Source: Papilionanthe hookeriana x Papilionanthe teres (lineage: Eukaryota; Streptophyta; Magnoliopsida; Asparagales; Orchidaceae). Taken from it: a DNA stretch of 64,000 bases. Under the pieces are notes generated by a model. The model did not search any database and was not told where the DNA came from. It saw nothing but the letters and a program-made list of their open reading frames with translations. Of the stretch, positions 31,301 to 43,413 are shown piece after piece. The position numbers and the translations under genes were made by a program. Where the stretch lies: contig JAKZJZ010000084.1 in the NCBI GenBank assembly GCA_022702705.1, forward strand, positions 31,548 to 95,547. Reading direction: 5' to 3'. Numbering within the stretch: the stretch's first letter is position 1; every line of letters begins with the position of its first letter.

Positions 31301-33339
31301 GGTGCACACCAATCGGAGACGATGGCCAGGAGTCGTTGGATCGCGCGTGTATCGAGCGGATGGTCTAGTTCAAGCCGGACAGCGCAATTGTACGTGAATG
31401 GCGGGCCCCCATAGCGCTGACTCAGATGGCGGCACCGAATCACGGAGCGACGCATGGGCTTTCGATCCGGACGAGGATGACGCGGCGTTGAGTCGGATAA
31501 GTAGGAAATTATGATTTTTTGGATTTATTTAAATACCAAAACTTCAAAAATTCATATCTTTGCATAGAAAAATCACAAAAAGAAAATAAAAATACTCTCT
31601 TGCCTCAGTGAATAGAGGAGAATAATGTGGAAAAGAAATCAAGTTAACTGGATGACTATTTTATTTTTAATAATTTATTTACTGTTTCCAATGTTTTGAT
31701 TCTCCATTTGCATAGACAATTCACCATGGCATGAGACCATAAGGCTTTTGAAGCCTCTGATCTTGGGAACATTCCCTGAATTTTTCAAGGTCAGAGGCCA
31801 TCTCTGTGAAAAGTTATTGATTTTTCAAGTTCATGTCACTGTTTTAGGTATTCTAATTCCAATAATTAGCATGTTGTAAAATAAATTCTATGAAAATTTG
31901 GTGGTGTTTCTTAGGACCAGGGGACCCTATGAAAAATATATTTTGAGTTAATTCATTCATAATAACCCTAATTAGCCTAAACTGCCAAAATTGAATTTGA
32001 ATTAATTAGGGTTAACCACACACCAAATTGACTTGAAAACAATTCTCCATTGCTCTTTAGCATCAGAGGAACCTTACATAAAATTTTAAAATCAATTGGA
32101 CTTGATTAACCCCACCAAATGGATTGATTAAGCCTCATAAGCAAAATGGAACTTTAAAAATTCATAACTCCAAAAATACTTTTCAAAAATTCACAAAACT
32201 GGTTTTGGAGCTTCTTTGATATTAGGGGAGTTCAGGAAAATTAAAATTGGAATTTTCTAAAAAAGTTGATTTTTCACAATATTTTAATATTTTAATAATT
32301 AAAAAATAAAAAAAAATAACAAAAATATTAAAAATCATAAAAATGTCACATTTTGACTCCTAATCACTTAGGAACAAACCAAATATTTTTCCTAAGTCCC
32401 TAGGATAAGATATTGAATTTTAAAGGCTTAATGTAATTTTTAATATTAAAAAATGAATTTTCAACCTTTTCACTAAAATAATTCTAATAAATCAAAGAAA
32501 AATCAGAAAATTATAAAATTTGTTTCTCTGGACTCATTGAGGTCAGAGAAATTTAAGAAAAATATAAAATCTATTTTTTAATTTTTTATTTTAAAATTAA
32601 TTAATACTCTAAAACTCAAAATAATTATAATAAATAAAATATAATTAAAAAAATCACCAAAATTGGTCCAAGTGGTCCTATGGTCATTAGGAACACACCA
32701 TAATTTTCTTGAGGACAGAAACCTTTCCTTGGTCATGTTATTGAATTTTCCTTGAAATCCCTTATTTTTCACTAAAAATAATTATATAAATAAATTAAAT
32801 TCAGAAAAATCACATTTTCTCCTCTAATATCTTAATTGACATGTGAGTGAGGTGACATAAAAATTTCAAATTCATTTGAGCTCAATTTAGTGAGTTATGA
32901 AATAAATAAGCCTAAAAGGGCATAAAGGTAATTAAAGAATTTTAACCCTTAATTAAAACTTTAGGTTTAATCAAAATGGAGGGTAAAATATTTGATTTTA
33001 ACTTTCTCTTGGATGATTGAAATTAAGGGAAATTAAAAGGGTAGAAACCCATTAAACACTTTGAAAATATCAAAATGAAACTCTAATTAATTAAATAGTT
33101 TAAATTTTGGAAAGAATATATTTAAAATTTGGATTATTAAAATAGGGATATTATTAAGAGGATATTTATTCTTTAATTTAAAATCCCTAAATAATTCACT
33201 TCAACAATATTTAGTTCTTAATTAAAAATTAAAATAATAATCCAAACTAAATAAATTAAAAAATTAAAAGATGATAACCCTTAAATGAATTAAAACTTAA
33301 AATGTTAAATGGTCCAAAAATTATAATCAAATTTAAAAT

Positions 33340-33660
33340 CTTGGAGTTAAATTAAATTAAATTAAATTAAGTCAAGTAAAAGTTTAAATTAAATTAAATT
33401 AACACCTTAACAATTAAATTAAATTAAATTTAAAATATTGAAACCAAAATTAAATTAAATTAAAATTAAATTAAAATTAAAAAATTAAAATTAAATTAAA
33501 ATTAAATTAAAATTAAAATTAAATTAAAATTAAATTAAATTAAATTAAATTAAATTAAAATTAAATTAAAATTAAATTAAAATTAAATTAAATAAAATAA
33601 AATTAAATTAAATTAAATTAAATCAAATTAAATTAAATTAAATTAAATTAACATCACTTA
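33340..33660. repeat. (TTAAA)n microsatellite in the B/C LTR
   Basis: AAATT/TTAAA pentamer and hexamer runs, the reverse-complement counterpart of 18,400-18,560 and 37,780-38,160, but longer. Confidence 0.85.
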
Positions 33661-34349
33661 ACAACAAACCTAAATGAAATCATTAAGAGTTAAATCAAAA
33701 CATATGAAAGATTTCAACACCTTTTTCAATATAAGTAAATCTAAAACATAAAAAGTTAATCTAAAATATAATATCACTTAAAGTGTAAAGATTTAAATTA
33801 AATCTAAAATAATTTGAAACCTATTCCAAACTTAATAATCATTAATTAATTTTTATAATTAAATAAAATCAAATTAAATCATTAAAATATTTATTACTTT
33901 GCCCTTAAAAGGCTTTTATTGTTATAACTCTTAAATGAAACATCAAGTGAATTGTCACTTCACACATAAGATATTCAAATATCCTAAGTTCACTGTGTAA
34001 GAAGGAAAACAAAAATTAAAATCCTTTGATGATTAATTCACCAATACAATAAAATTCATTTGAACTCAAAATAATCCCAGAAGTATTGAAAATATGTTTA
34101 AGATTCGTCTTAAACACTTCCTCGATACGATGGGGTGTTTTAGAAGAATAATTGAACTTAATTGTTCTTTGGTGAAGAAAATCATCCTTAAACAAAACCC
34201 AACAACCTAGACATCATAGGAAATGACTAGCAATAGGATTAGGATTCTGGTAGACAACCAAAACCCTTTCCCTTAGCTTTACCCTAGGTATTTCTTGTAA
34301 AAATATGTTTAAATTCTCTAACATGTGTTTTAAGTGTAGCTTGGGATGA

Positions 34350-35424
34350 CGGGAAGACCCTCCAGGTACGCTTTTACTTTGTCGCAATTTACTTACATGC
34401 GCTGCACTTTACTTTTTCTTGCATGTTAAATAAGATTGTTGCATGAAAACTAAAACCTTTAGGATAGCCACAAAACTGAAACCAAAACTAAATTAAAAGT
34501 CACCACAAGATAAAATTCACCGCCACAACATTCCAAAATATAAAATAACTCAAAATTTAATCACAAACAGAACAACAAAACTACAATTACAACTAAATTA
34601 AAATGTCTCGTTGATTGATCAGGAATACCTCAGATAATGTAACCCACGTGTTGCTAATGGGATTTCCCACGGTCTAAATGAAAGTTTGGAACTCATTCAG
34701 TTGAGTTTAGCAAATTCATCTAGACTAAGTGAATTCGATGAAAATAACAGTGCCGGGATGACAGAACCGTGGGATCTTAATCGGTTCTGTTTAAACAACT
34801 TTAAGATTTGTTTTAATTAAAATATTAAAAATACTTGGACTTTAAGACTCTTCTAAACCAAAGCACTTTTCTCATCTCCTGATTATCAGTTTCTAAAACT
34901 AAAACCTCTGCAACAACAAGGAGCTTGGAGCATGGTGGGCAGCACGGCCATCGTCATCAGCAAAACTCGGGTCTACTTCAGCAAAACCTTTCTTAGCATT
35001 AAATAACAAAGCCACAGGACTTCGATGTAGTTTGCCTAGTGCAACATAAATTCTCAACTTTTCGTTAGGTATTTGCATAATCATATTGTGCAAATTAAGT
35101 CCTAACCGGTCTTAGGATTCCGAGGTAGTCGTTTGGCACGACATAAACCCTCACATCTTCGAGGCTATTCGTATGATTATGTCATACAAATATAAGTCCT
35201 AATTAATTAAAATTGGAAAGATTGAAACATTAAATAAATTCCCAAATTGAAGCCAAACAATAAGATAGTTTGGGAAGTTGCCAAGATTCTTCTTGGATCC
35301 TCAGCTTCTCCTACTTTTCTTCATTTAGACTCTTAAAATAAACTGTTCCGAATTTGAGCTAATCCCTATTGAAATTTCAAAAATCCAATCCTTTGAAAAC
35401 TTTAATCTTTGAAATTCTTGAAAG
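34350..35424 (-). other. 1.1-kb variable LTR segment with an antisense ORF (B/C LTR)
   Basis: Present here and in the solo LTR (36,095-37,184) but missing from element A's 5' LTR. On the strand opposite to the LTR, 35,093-34,899 encodes a 64-residue peptide ending VDPSFADDDG...HHAPSSLLLQRF. The solo LTR encodes a close relative at 36,435-36,665. Preserved acidic and His-Ala-Pro motifs suggest a former coding exon captured by the LTR, but I cannot assign it to a family. No clear terminal repeats mark the segment as a separate transposon. Confidence 0.5.
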
Positions 35425-35453
35425 CAAAACCACTGATCATTATCGAGAGTTTT

Positions 35454-35568
35454 CTTAAATGATTCCCGTCATTTAAGATGTAATTAACTATAGGGGCTTG
35501 CCCTTATAGGGAACTTTAAAAACCCAGATAATATAAACCCTGCTTAATTCCTTTATATTAAGCAGGGG
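35454..35568 (+). other. Cluster of three hairpins in the B/C LTR
   Basis: CTTAAATGA/TCATTTAAG with a 6-nt loop (about 35,454-35,477), a CTATAGGGG/CCCTTATAG pair around CTTG (about 35,488-35,508), and CCCTGCTTAA/TTAAGCAGGG (about 35,534-35,563). All three also occur in element A's LTR at 17,610-17,722. Confidence 0.6.
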
Positions 35569-35607
35569 AACTTGTCATCTTATAAAATTGGTTCGCAGAC
35601 CAAACAG

Positions 35608-35612
35608 ATGTC
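35608..35612. repeat. Target-site duplication ATGTC, left copy
   Basis: ATGTC immediately before the solo LTR and again at 43,091-43,095 immediately after it. Removing the solo LTR and one copy restores the continuous LTR sequence known from element A (ACAGATGTCACAAATC-like), which confirms the insertion. Confidence 0.93.
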
Positions 35613-36434
35613 TGTCGGCATATTTTTAGGTTTGTGTTGTATTTTAAAAAGGGGTCGCCTACAGAAGTTGTCGGCGAATTTTAGATTTTAAATTTAATTT
35701 AAATATATAAATATAATTTAGAAAGTAGCATTTTGATTTTGAAAGTAATTTTAAGTTTGAAAATTTTAAGATATGAAATCAAACCGATCTCACATCCCAA
35801 ATAGTTTATATAAACGAGTACCGCACCACAAACCGTATATCTATCCCGGAGGATAGACACACTTCTTGATGATGAGGCTCCGTTAAATAAACTAAAAGAT
35901 TTGTGGCATCCGTTTGGTCTGCGAACCAATTTTAGAAGCCGACAAGTTCCCCTATTTAATATAAAGAAATTAAACGAGTGTCTATATTACTCAGGTTCTT
36001 AAAGTTCCCTATAAGGGAAAGCCCCTATAGTTAATTACATCTTAAATGACAGGAATCATTTAAGAAAACTCTCGATAATGATCAGTGGTTTTGCTCTCAA
36101 GAATTTTAATGTTTAAGGTTTTCAAAGGATTGGATTTTAAGAAATTTCAATAGGGATTGGATCAAATTTGGAACAATTTATTTCAAGAGTCTAAAGGAAG
36201 AGAAGTAGGAGAAGCTAGGGATCCAAGAAGAATCTTGGCAACTTCCCAAACTATCCTATTGCTTGGCTTCAATTTGAGAGTTTTTTTAATGTTATAATCC
36301 TGCCAATTTTAATTAATTAGGACTCATATTTGTATGACATGATCATACAAACAGCCTGGAAGATATGAGGGTTTATGTCGTACCGAACGACTACCTCAGA
36401 GTCCTAAGACCGGTTAGGGCTTAATTTACATGAC

Positions 36435-36665
36435 ATGATCATGCAAATGCCTAACGAAAAGTTGAGGATTTATGTTGCACTAGGAAAACTACCTCGAAGT
36501 CATATGGTTTGGTTATTTAATTCTAAGAAAAGTTTAGCTGGTGTAGATCCGAGTTTTGCTGATGACGATGGCCATACTGCCCACCATGCTCCGAGCTCCT
36601 TGTTGTTGCAGAGGTTTAGTTTTGGAAGTTATAAATCAGGAGATGAGAGAGGTGTTTTGGCTTAG
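36435..36665 (+). pseudogene. Conserved LTR-borne ORF of unknown origin (solo LTR)
   Basis: A 76-codon ORF, antisense to the LTR, matching the peptide at 35,093-34,899: MPNEKLRIYVALGKL, VDPSFADDDG, HHAPSSLLLQRF. Just upstream (about 36,335-36,420) is a diverged tandem duplicate of its first 85 bp, starting ATGACATGATCAT in both. Family not recognised. It may be an exon fragment of a host gene. Confidence 0.4.
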
Positions 36666-37779
36666 AGAAAATCTTAAAATCCAAGTGTTTTTTAATATTT
36701 TAATTAAAACAAATCTTAAAGTTGTTTAAACAGAACCGATTAAGATCCTACTGGTTCGTCATCCCAAGCACCGTTATTTTCATTAAATTCACTTAGTCCG
36801 GATGAATTTGCTAAACTTAATCGAATGAGTTCCACACTTTCATTTAGACCGTGGGAAATCCCGTTAGCAACACGTGGGTTACATCATCCGAGGTATTCCC
36901 GATCATTCAATGAGACGTTTTAATTTAGTTATAATTGTAGTTTTGTTGTTCTGTTTGTGATTAAATTTTGAGTTGTTTTATAGTTTGGAATGTTGTGGCG
37001 ATGAATTTTATCTTGCAATGACTTTTAATTTAATTTTGGTTTCAGTTTAGGGACTATCCTAAAGGTTTTGGTTTTCATGCAACAGTTTTATTTAACATGC
37101 AAGAAAAGTAAAGTAGAGTGCATGTGAGTAAATTGCAATAAAGCAAATTGCAATAAAATAAAAGCATACCTGGAGGGTCTTCCTGTCATCCCAAGCTACA
37201 CTTAAAACACATGTTAGAGCATTTAAATATTTCAACAAGTAATAACTAGGTAAAGCTAAGGGAAAGGGTTTTGGTTATCTACCAGAATCCTAATCCTATA
37301 ATTAGTCATCTCCTATGACGTCTATGTTGTTGGTTTGGTTTAAGGATGATTTTCTTCATCAAAGAACAATTAAATTCAGTTGTTCTTCTAAAACATCCCA
37401 TCATATTGAGGAAGTATTTAGGACGAGTCCTAAACATCTTTTCAATACTTCTGGGATTATTTTGAGTCCAAGTAAATTTAGTTGCACAGGTGAATTAATC
37501 ATCCAGGAGTATAGTTAATCTTTATTTCTTGCTCAGTGAACTTAGGTATTTGATTACCTGATGAATGAAGTGACATCTCACTTAATACTCTATTTAAGAG
37601 TTATAATAATTAAAGCCTTTAAGTGGCAAGTTGGTTTATCGAGAATTTTAATCATTTTTAATTTAGTTTAATTATGAGGTTTTAATTGATAATCTTAAGT
37701 TTGGAATAATGTTCAAATTATTTTAGATTTAATTCTTAATGATTTCATTTAGGTTTGTTGTTAAATGATTTTAATTCAA

Positions 37780-38160
37780 TTTGATTTTAATTTAATTTAA
37801 TTTAATTTTATTTTATTTAATTTTAATTTAATTTTAAATTTAATTTAATTTTAATTTAATTTAATTTTATTTAATTTTAATTTAATTTAATTTTAATTTA
37901 ATTTAATTTTAATTTAATTTAATTTAATTTAATTTAATTTAATTTAATTTAATTTTAATTTTAATTTAATTTAATTTGAATTTTAATTTAATTTAATTTT
38001 TAATTAAATTTAATTTTAATTTAATTGGATTTAATTTGATTTAAATTTTAATTTTAATTTTGATTTTAATTGTTAGTTTTAGTTTAACTTTAATTTCAAT
38101 TTGATTTTAATTTAATTTGTTTTAATTTTAGTTTTAATTATTAATTTATATTATTATTTT
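37780..38160. repeat. (TTTAA)n microsatellite in the solo LTR
   Basis: AATTT/TTTAA runs of about 380 bp, the longest of the three LTR arrays. Confidence 0.85.
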
Positions 38161-41100
38161 AATTTTTTAATTAAGAATTAAATATTGTTAAAGTGACTCA
38201 TTTAGAGATTTTTAAATTAAAGAATAAATGTCCTCTTAATAATATCCCTATTTTAATGATCCAAATTTAAATATATTCTTTCCAAAATTTAAATTATTTA
38301 ATTAATTAAAGTTTCATTTTTGATATTTTCAAAGTGCTTAATGTGTCTCTACCCTTTAATTTCCCTAAGTTTCAATCATCCAAGAGAAAGTTAAAATCAA
38401 ATATTTTATCCTCCATTTTGATTAAACCTAAAGTTTTAATTAAGGGTTAAAATTTTTAATTACCTTTATTCCCTTTTAAGCTTATTTATTTCATAACTCA
38501 CTAAATTAAGCTCAAATGAATTTGAAATTTTTTATGTCACCTCACTCACATGTCAATTAAGACATTAGAGGATAAAATGTGATTTTTCTGAATTTAATTT
38601 GTTTATATAATTATTTTTTAGTAGAAAATAGGGGTTTTCAAAGAAAATTCAACAACATGACCAAGGAAAGGTTTCTGTCCTTAAGAAAATTATGGAATGT
38701 TTCTAATGACCAGAGGACCACTTGGACCAGTTTTGGTGATTTTTTAAATTATATTTTATTTATTATAATTATTTTTGAGTTTTAGAGTATTAATTAATTA
38801 TAAAACAAAATTAAAGTTGAAAAATGGATTTTATATTTTTCTTAAATTTCTCTAACCTCAAGGAGTTCAAAGAAACAACTTTATAATTTTCTAATTTTTC
38901 TTTGATTTATTAGAATTATTTTAGTGAAAAAGGTTAAAAACTCATTTTTTAATATTAAAAGTTATTTTAAGCATTTGAAATTCAATATCTTTACTTTGAG
39001 GTTGAGAAAAATATTCGGTTTGTTCCTAAGTGATTAGGAGTTAAATATGACATTTTTATGATTTTTAATATTTTTATGATTTTTATTATTTTTTAATTAT
39101 TAAAATATTAAAGTAGGGTCAAAAAATAAAGATTTTTAGAAAATTATAATTTTAATTTTTGTAGACTCCTCTGATATCAGAGAAGCCCCAAAACTATTTT
39201 TGTGAATTTTTGAAAAGTATTTTTGGAGTTATGAATTTTTAAAGTTCCATTTTGCTTATGTGGCTTAATTAATCCATTTGGTGGGGTTAATCAAGTCCAA
39301 TTGGTTTCAAAATTTTATGTAAAATTCCTCTAACCCTAAGGAGTAATGGAGAATTGTTTTTAAGTCAATTTGATATGTGGTTAACCCTAATTAATTCAAA
39401 TTCAATTTTAGGGATTTAGGCCAATTAGGGTTATTATGAATGAATTAACTCAAAATATATTTTTCATAGAGTCCTCTGGTCCTAAGAAACATCACCAAAT
39501 TTTCCTAGAATTTATTTTACAACATGCTAGTTATTGGAATTAAAATACCTAAAACAATAACATGAACTTAAAAATTCAATAACTTTTCACAGAGATGGCC
39601 TCTGACCTTAAAAATTCAAGAAATGTTCCCAAGATCAGAGGCTTCAAAAGCCCTATGGTCTCATGCCATGGTGAATTATCTATGAAAATAAAGAATCAAA
39701 ATACTAAAAACAGTAAATAAATTATTAAATATAAAATACTCATCCAATTAACTTGATTTCTTTTCCACATTATTCTCCTCTGTTCAGTGAGCAAGAGGGT
39801 ATTTTTATTTTATTTTTGTGATTTTTCTATGCAAAGATATGAATTTATAAAGTTCAGGGCATTTAAATAATTCAAAAATACCCTATTTATCTACTTATCC
39901 GACTCGGCGCTAGCGCAACATCGGCAGCTCCGAAAGCCCACGCGGCACATTCCCATTCGACGCCGCCACTTGAGTTAGCAGCCACGCGTCCCGCGGTTCA
40001 TGTACCATCGCGCCGTCCGACTTGATCTCGATCGTCCGCTCGATACACGCGCGATCCAACGGCTCCTGGTCATCGTCTACGACTGGTGTGCACCCGTGAC
40101 CGTCCACACTAAAACCCTAAGATCTAACTCGATTCTCAATGGATTTTTATGCTCTTGTGCTCTATGGATTCGTCTTGAAGAGACGAACACATCCATACAT
40201 TTTATAGGCTATGAAATTAACTTAAACAAAATGGAGAATCACTGGAAGCTCGGGAGGAAGAGTGAGTTCATACCTTTGCTCAGAGAAGTGAAGCTTCGAT
40301 CTGAGGGTTGTGTCACCTTCGATTGGGTCCAGGCAAGCTCCAGATGAAGTCTCTGGCTCTGGGAAATTGTCTAGGTATGAAAGTGACCAAGCCCGATCAC
40401 AAAGCTTGGAGGCTAGAAGCAATGGTTGGCCTGGTGAGGGGGCTTTTGCTGGGGAACTTCTCCTCTTGGTCTGGTGAAGGTGTAGGAACAATCAATTTGG
40501 AGATTGACTCATTGTGGTGAAGTGTCCTGTTTTTGGGTGAATTTTCAACTCAAAAATTGAGCTCTGTTAATGGGGATTAGGGCAAAGGAACACTGGGGAT
40601 CAACTGTTCTGGGTTAAGAGAGGGTCCTGGAGCAATTTTGGCAGAGTTTCCTTAAGGTCAGGTTCATCTCCCTTTTTTGGCCAAGAGGTGGTGGTGTTTA
40701 AATAGGCATGGCTGGAGGGCTTCCCAGGGGCAATTGGAGGCTGGGATCAGCTGCTCAAGGGAGGAGAAGAAGAGCTCTGGTGTCCACTAGGGTTGAGACA
40801 GCTCAACAAGGGAGAATTAAATTTTTTGGGTCACATGGAGCTCTCGGCCATGGTGTTTTCCGGCGGCTGTGGTGGCTGGCCGGCCAGGCATGGGTCACCA
40901 TCTGACTCAGTGGGGTCAGGGGTTGAATTGGTGAAGTCAATTGGAGTTTGACATGTGTAAAAAGCTTGATTAAAATGGAATGGGGGAGAGTGTATTTTGG
41001 GCTTGGTTTGGTCAATCCATGGAAATAGGCTTGGTGCACCTCCCCAAGACCTGATTTTGAGCTGAGGGAATCATTTAGGTCAACTTGTAAGGGGTGGTGA

Positions 41101-43090
41101 AGTCTCCATCCATAGTGAGGTGGCTAAGCATGGTTTAGAGTGTGACATGAGTATGGTTAAAAATACTTAATGAAAGATTAGGAAAGGGTCCCCTCTTCTT
41201 GCCATTAATGGCTTGATGAGGTGGAAAGTGGCTTCCATGGCTCCCATGTGGCTTGTACATGGCTCAATGGCTCACATTTGGCTTGAAAAAAACTTGGTCA
41301 ATTTCATAAAAGGGGATTTTATGAACTTTGGCATTTTTGGTGGAAATTTGGATGAAGCTTTATTTGGAATTATTTGATCATTGGTTTAGGACTTAGGGGT
41401 GATTTTAATTTAATGGATGATTTAGAGAAATGTCATGTGGGCTTTGGATAAATTTTGGGCCTTTGGATGTGGTGGAAGTGGGCTTTTAGAATGGTTTAAG
41501 AAAGTGGGCCTTTAGGCTTGAAAATAAATTGGTGGATCGAAATTTTGTGAGGGATCATGCCAAATAAATGTTGCAATTGGTTTAGGTATGTGTCATGAGT
41601 GGTTTGGAACAAGTGTGAAGTGATTTTGAATTGAATTGGGTTTAATGTAGGATCTTTATTTAAAGGGGCCAAAGTGGGCCAAATTGGGCTAACTTGGGCT
41701 AAGGTTGGGCTAAAGTTGGATTTGATGTAAAATTAATGTTGAGAAATGTTTGTGGGAGTGTTACAAAGAGTTTTCAACTTTGGTTGGGATTTGATTTTGG
41801 GATTTGGGCCCATTTGGGTTAGGTTTGGGCTTAGGTCAATTTAAGAGGTTTTGGTTTTGGGTTAGGTTTGGGTGGGGTTTAGGTTCAAATTTGGGGCAAA
41901 TCAAGTTAGTGTTTTGTTTGTGGGGATGTTAGGAAGATTTTAGAAAAGATTTGGGGCCAATCGGGGTTGAGTTGGGTTGGTTTGGGCTAGGTTTAGGTCA
42001 TGGGCCAAAATTGGGCCTTAGGCTTCAAATTGAAATTGGGCTCAAATGTCAATCAAATTGGACTTTTATTTGGTCTAAATTGATTTTGGGGATGTTTATT
42101 TGAAATTTAGAATTGAATTGGACCAAAATTGAGGTCAATTGGGGTGGTTTGGTTTGACATTGGGTTCACTTGGGTTAAAAATGTGTCAAATTGGGGGTTT
42201 TGATAAAAGTGGGGTAAATTGGAAAAATTAACCAATAGTGTAGTTGAACAAAATGAAATTGGGAATATTTGAGATTTTCTGGAATTTTTTGAATTTTTGG
42301 ATTTTTGGGCTAAGAAGGGCATTTCGGGTATTTGGAGGGTATTGGGGGTACTTTTTGGAATTTTTGGTATTTTTGGCTATGGATGATCAATTTGAGTGGG
42401 GGGAAATGTTTAAGATTGATTTTGAGGAATTTTGGGTAATTTAGGTGATTTTGTAAATTTTGGGTAATTTAGGTGATTTTGTAAATTTTGGGTAGTTTCA
42501 AGGGCTTTTGGTAGGTTTAGTAGGTCCGGGGCCCCGGGGGTCAAAAATTGAAATTTTGCGAAAATGAAGATTGATCAAATTTGAGTGAAATGGAATCATT
42601 TTGGTTGAGCCATAAAGCCATATTAAGCTCATATAAGCCATGAGAGGACTCATTTGAGGCATTCACTATGTTGTTCCTAACCCTCTTAGCCAGGGGCTTA
42701 GGGGTTAAGGACCATCCATATGAATTACCTACATGAGTCGGGAAGTCGAAGTTGGGTGAGAGTGTGGTTTTAGGACTTGGAATGTGTGTCGAGTGTAGTG
42801 TATGTGCAAGTCAACCCTCACTAGACCAGGCCATCCAGGGTATTCCTAAGGCCAAAAAGTCCTATAGGGAACTCATCCTTTAAACCTCCACATTTGATTT
42901 CAAACCTCTAGGTGATTAGGGGTCTACAATCAAGCTTGTGGGGTTTGTAGGGAGTTAAGAAGTGTTTGAATTTCTAAGTGGTGGGTTCCATTTCTAGTCC
43001 TCTAAGATTAGTAAAAGGAAAAGCCTAAGGATAGATCCTAAGTACTAAGGAGTGAGAAAAGAAGAGACCTCATCAAAAATGAGGTCAACA

Positions 43091-43390
43091 ATGTCACAAA
43101 TCTTTTAGTTTATTTAATAGAGCCCCATCATCAAGCAGTGTGTCTATTCTTCGGGATAAATACACGGTTTGTGGTGCGATGCTGGTTTATATAAACTATT
43201 CGGGATGTGAGATCGGTTTGATTTCATATCTTAAAAATTTCAAACTTAAAGTTATTTACAAAATTAAATGCTTCTTTCTAAAACTATATATATATATATA
43301 TATATTTAAATTAAATTTAAAATTTAAAATTCGCCGACAATTTCTGTAGGCGACCCCCTTTTCAAAACACAACCTAAAAATATGCTGACA
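43091..43390 (+). repeat. LTR shared by B and C, terminal part
   Basis: Resumes with the second ATGTC after the solo LTR and runs to TATGCTGACA at 43,390. Contains the candidate TATA box TTTATATAAA (43,186-43,195) and a short (TA)n near 43,288-43,306. It matches 17,275-17,570 of element A in reverse complement. Confidence 0.88.
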
Positions 43391-43395
43391 ATTTC

Positions 43396-43413
43396 TGGCG
43401 ACTCCACTGGGGA
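43396..43413 (+). promoter_or_regulatory. tRNA primer-binding site, element C
   Basis: TGGCGACTCCACTGGGGA, five bases after the LTR end. The same form is typical of Ogre-type elements, with tRNA-Arg proposed as primer; tRNA identity not verified here. Confidence 0.78.

Larger units (their letters stand above)
28344..35612 (+). repeat. LTR shared by elements B and C, first part
   Basis: Starts TGTTGACCTC at 28,344, after B's polypurine tract. It is interrupted at 35,612 by the solo LTR and continues at 43,091-43,390, ending just before C's PBS. Rejoined length is about 7.56 kb, very long for an LTR. Being both 3' LTR of B and 5' LTR of C, it is the middle of an LTR-interior-LTR-interior array. 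The part from about 28,860 to 30,200 is strongly A/C-rich with few G. The island at 30,450-31,490 is GC-richer. 31,500-33,340 is A/T-rich and without genes. Confidence 0.88.
35613..43090 (-). mobile_element. Solo LTR of the same family, inverted orientation
   Basis: Begins TGTCGGCATA at 35,613 and ends GAGGTCAACA at 43,090, flanked by 5-bp ATGTC. It is 7,478 bp with no internal retrotransposon genes, so it is a solo LTR left after recombination between two LTRs. It retains the 1.1-kb variable segment (36,095-37,184), a candidate TATA box (35,806), a pentamer array (37,780-38,160), the GC-richer island (39,895-40,930) and the G/T-rich tract (41,400-42,540). It lies inverted inside another LTR of the family. 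Confidence 0.93.
23613..43390 (+). mobile_element. Element B: plus-strand Tat/Ogre-like element (5' part outside the window)
   Basis: Consists of integrase from its N-terminal zinc region onward, the AlkB gene, a hairpin-array 3' UTR, PPT and 3' LTR. The rest of the element (LTR to first part of integrase) should lie left of the window, because element A is inserted at GTGGC/GCTCATC within the integrase gene. Its 3' LTR is split by a solo LTR. B is closer to C than to A in integrase. Its integrase and AlkB frames are the least damaged in the window. Confidence 0.82.

Noticed and set aside
35613..43090. Solo LTR considered as a complete small element with genes
   Set aside because: No Gag, RT or integrase motif on either strand. 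Its ends and length match a single LTR exactly.
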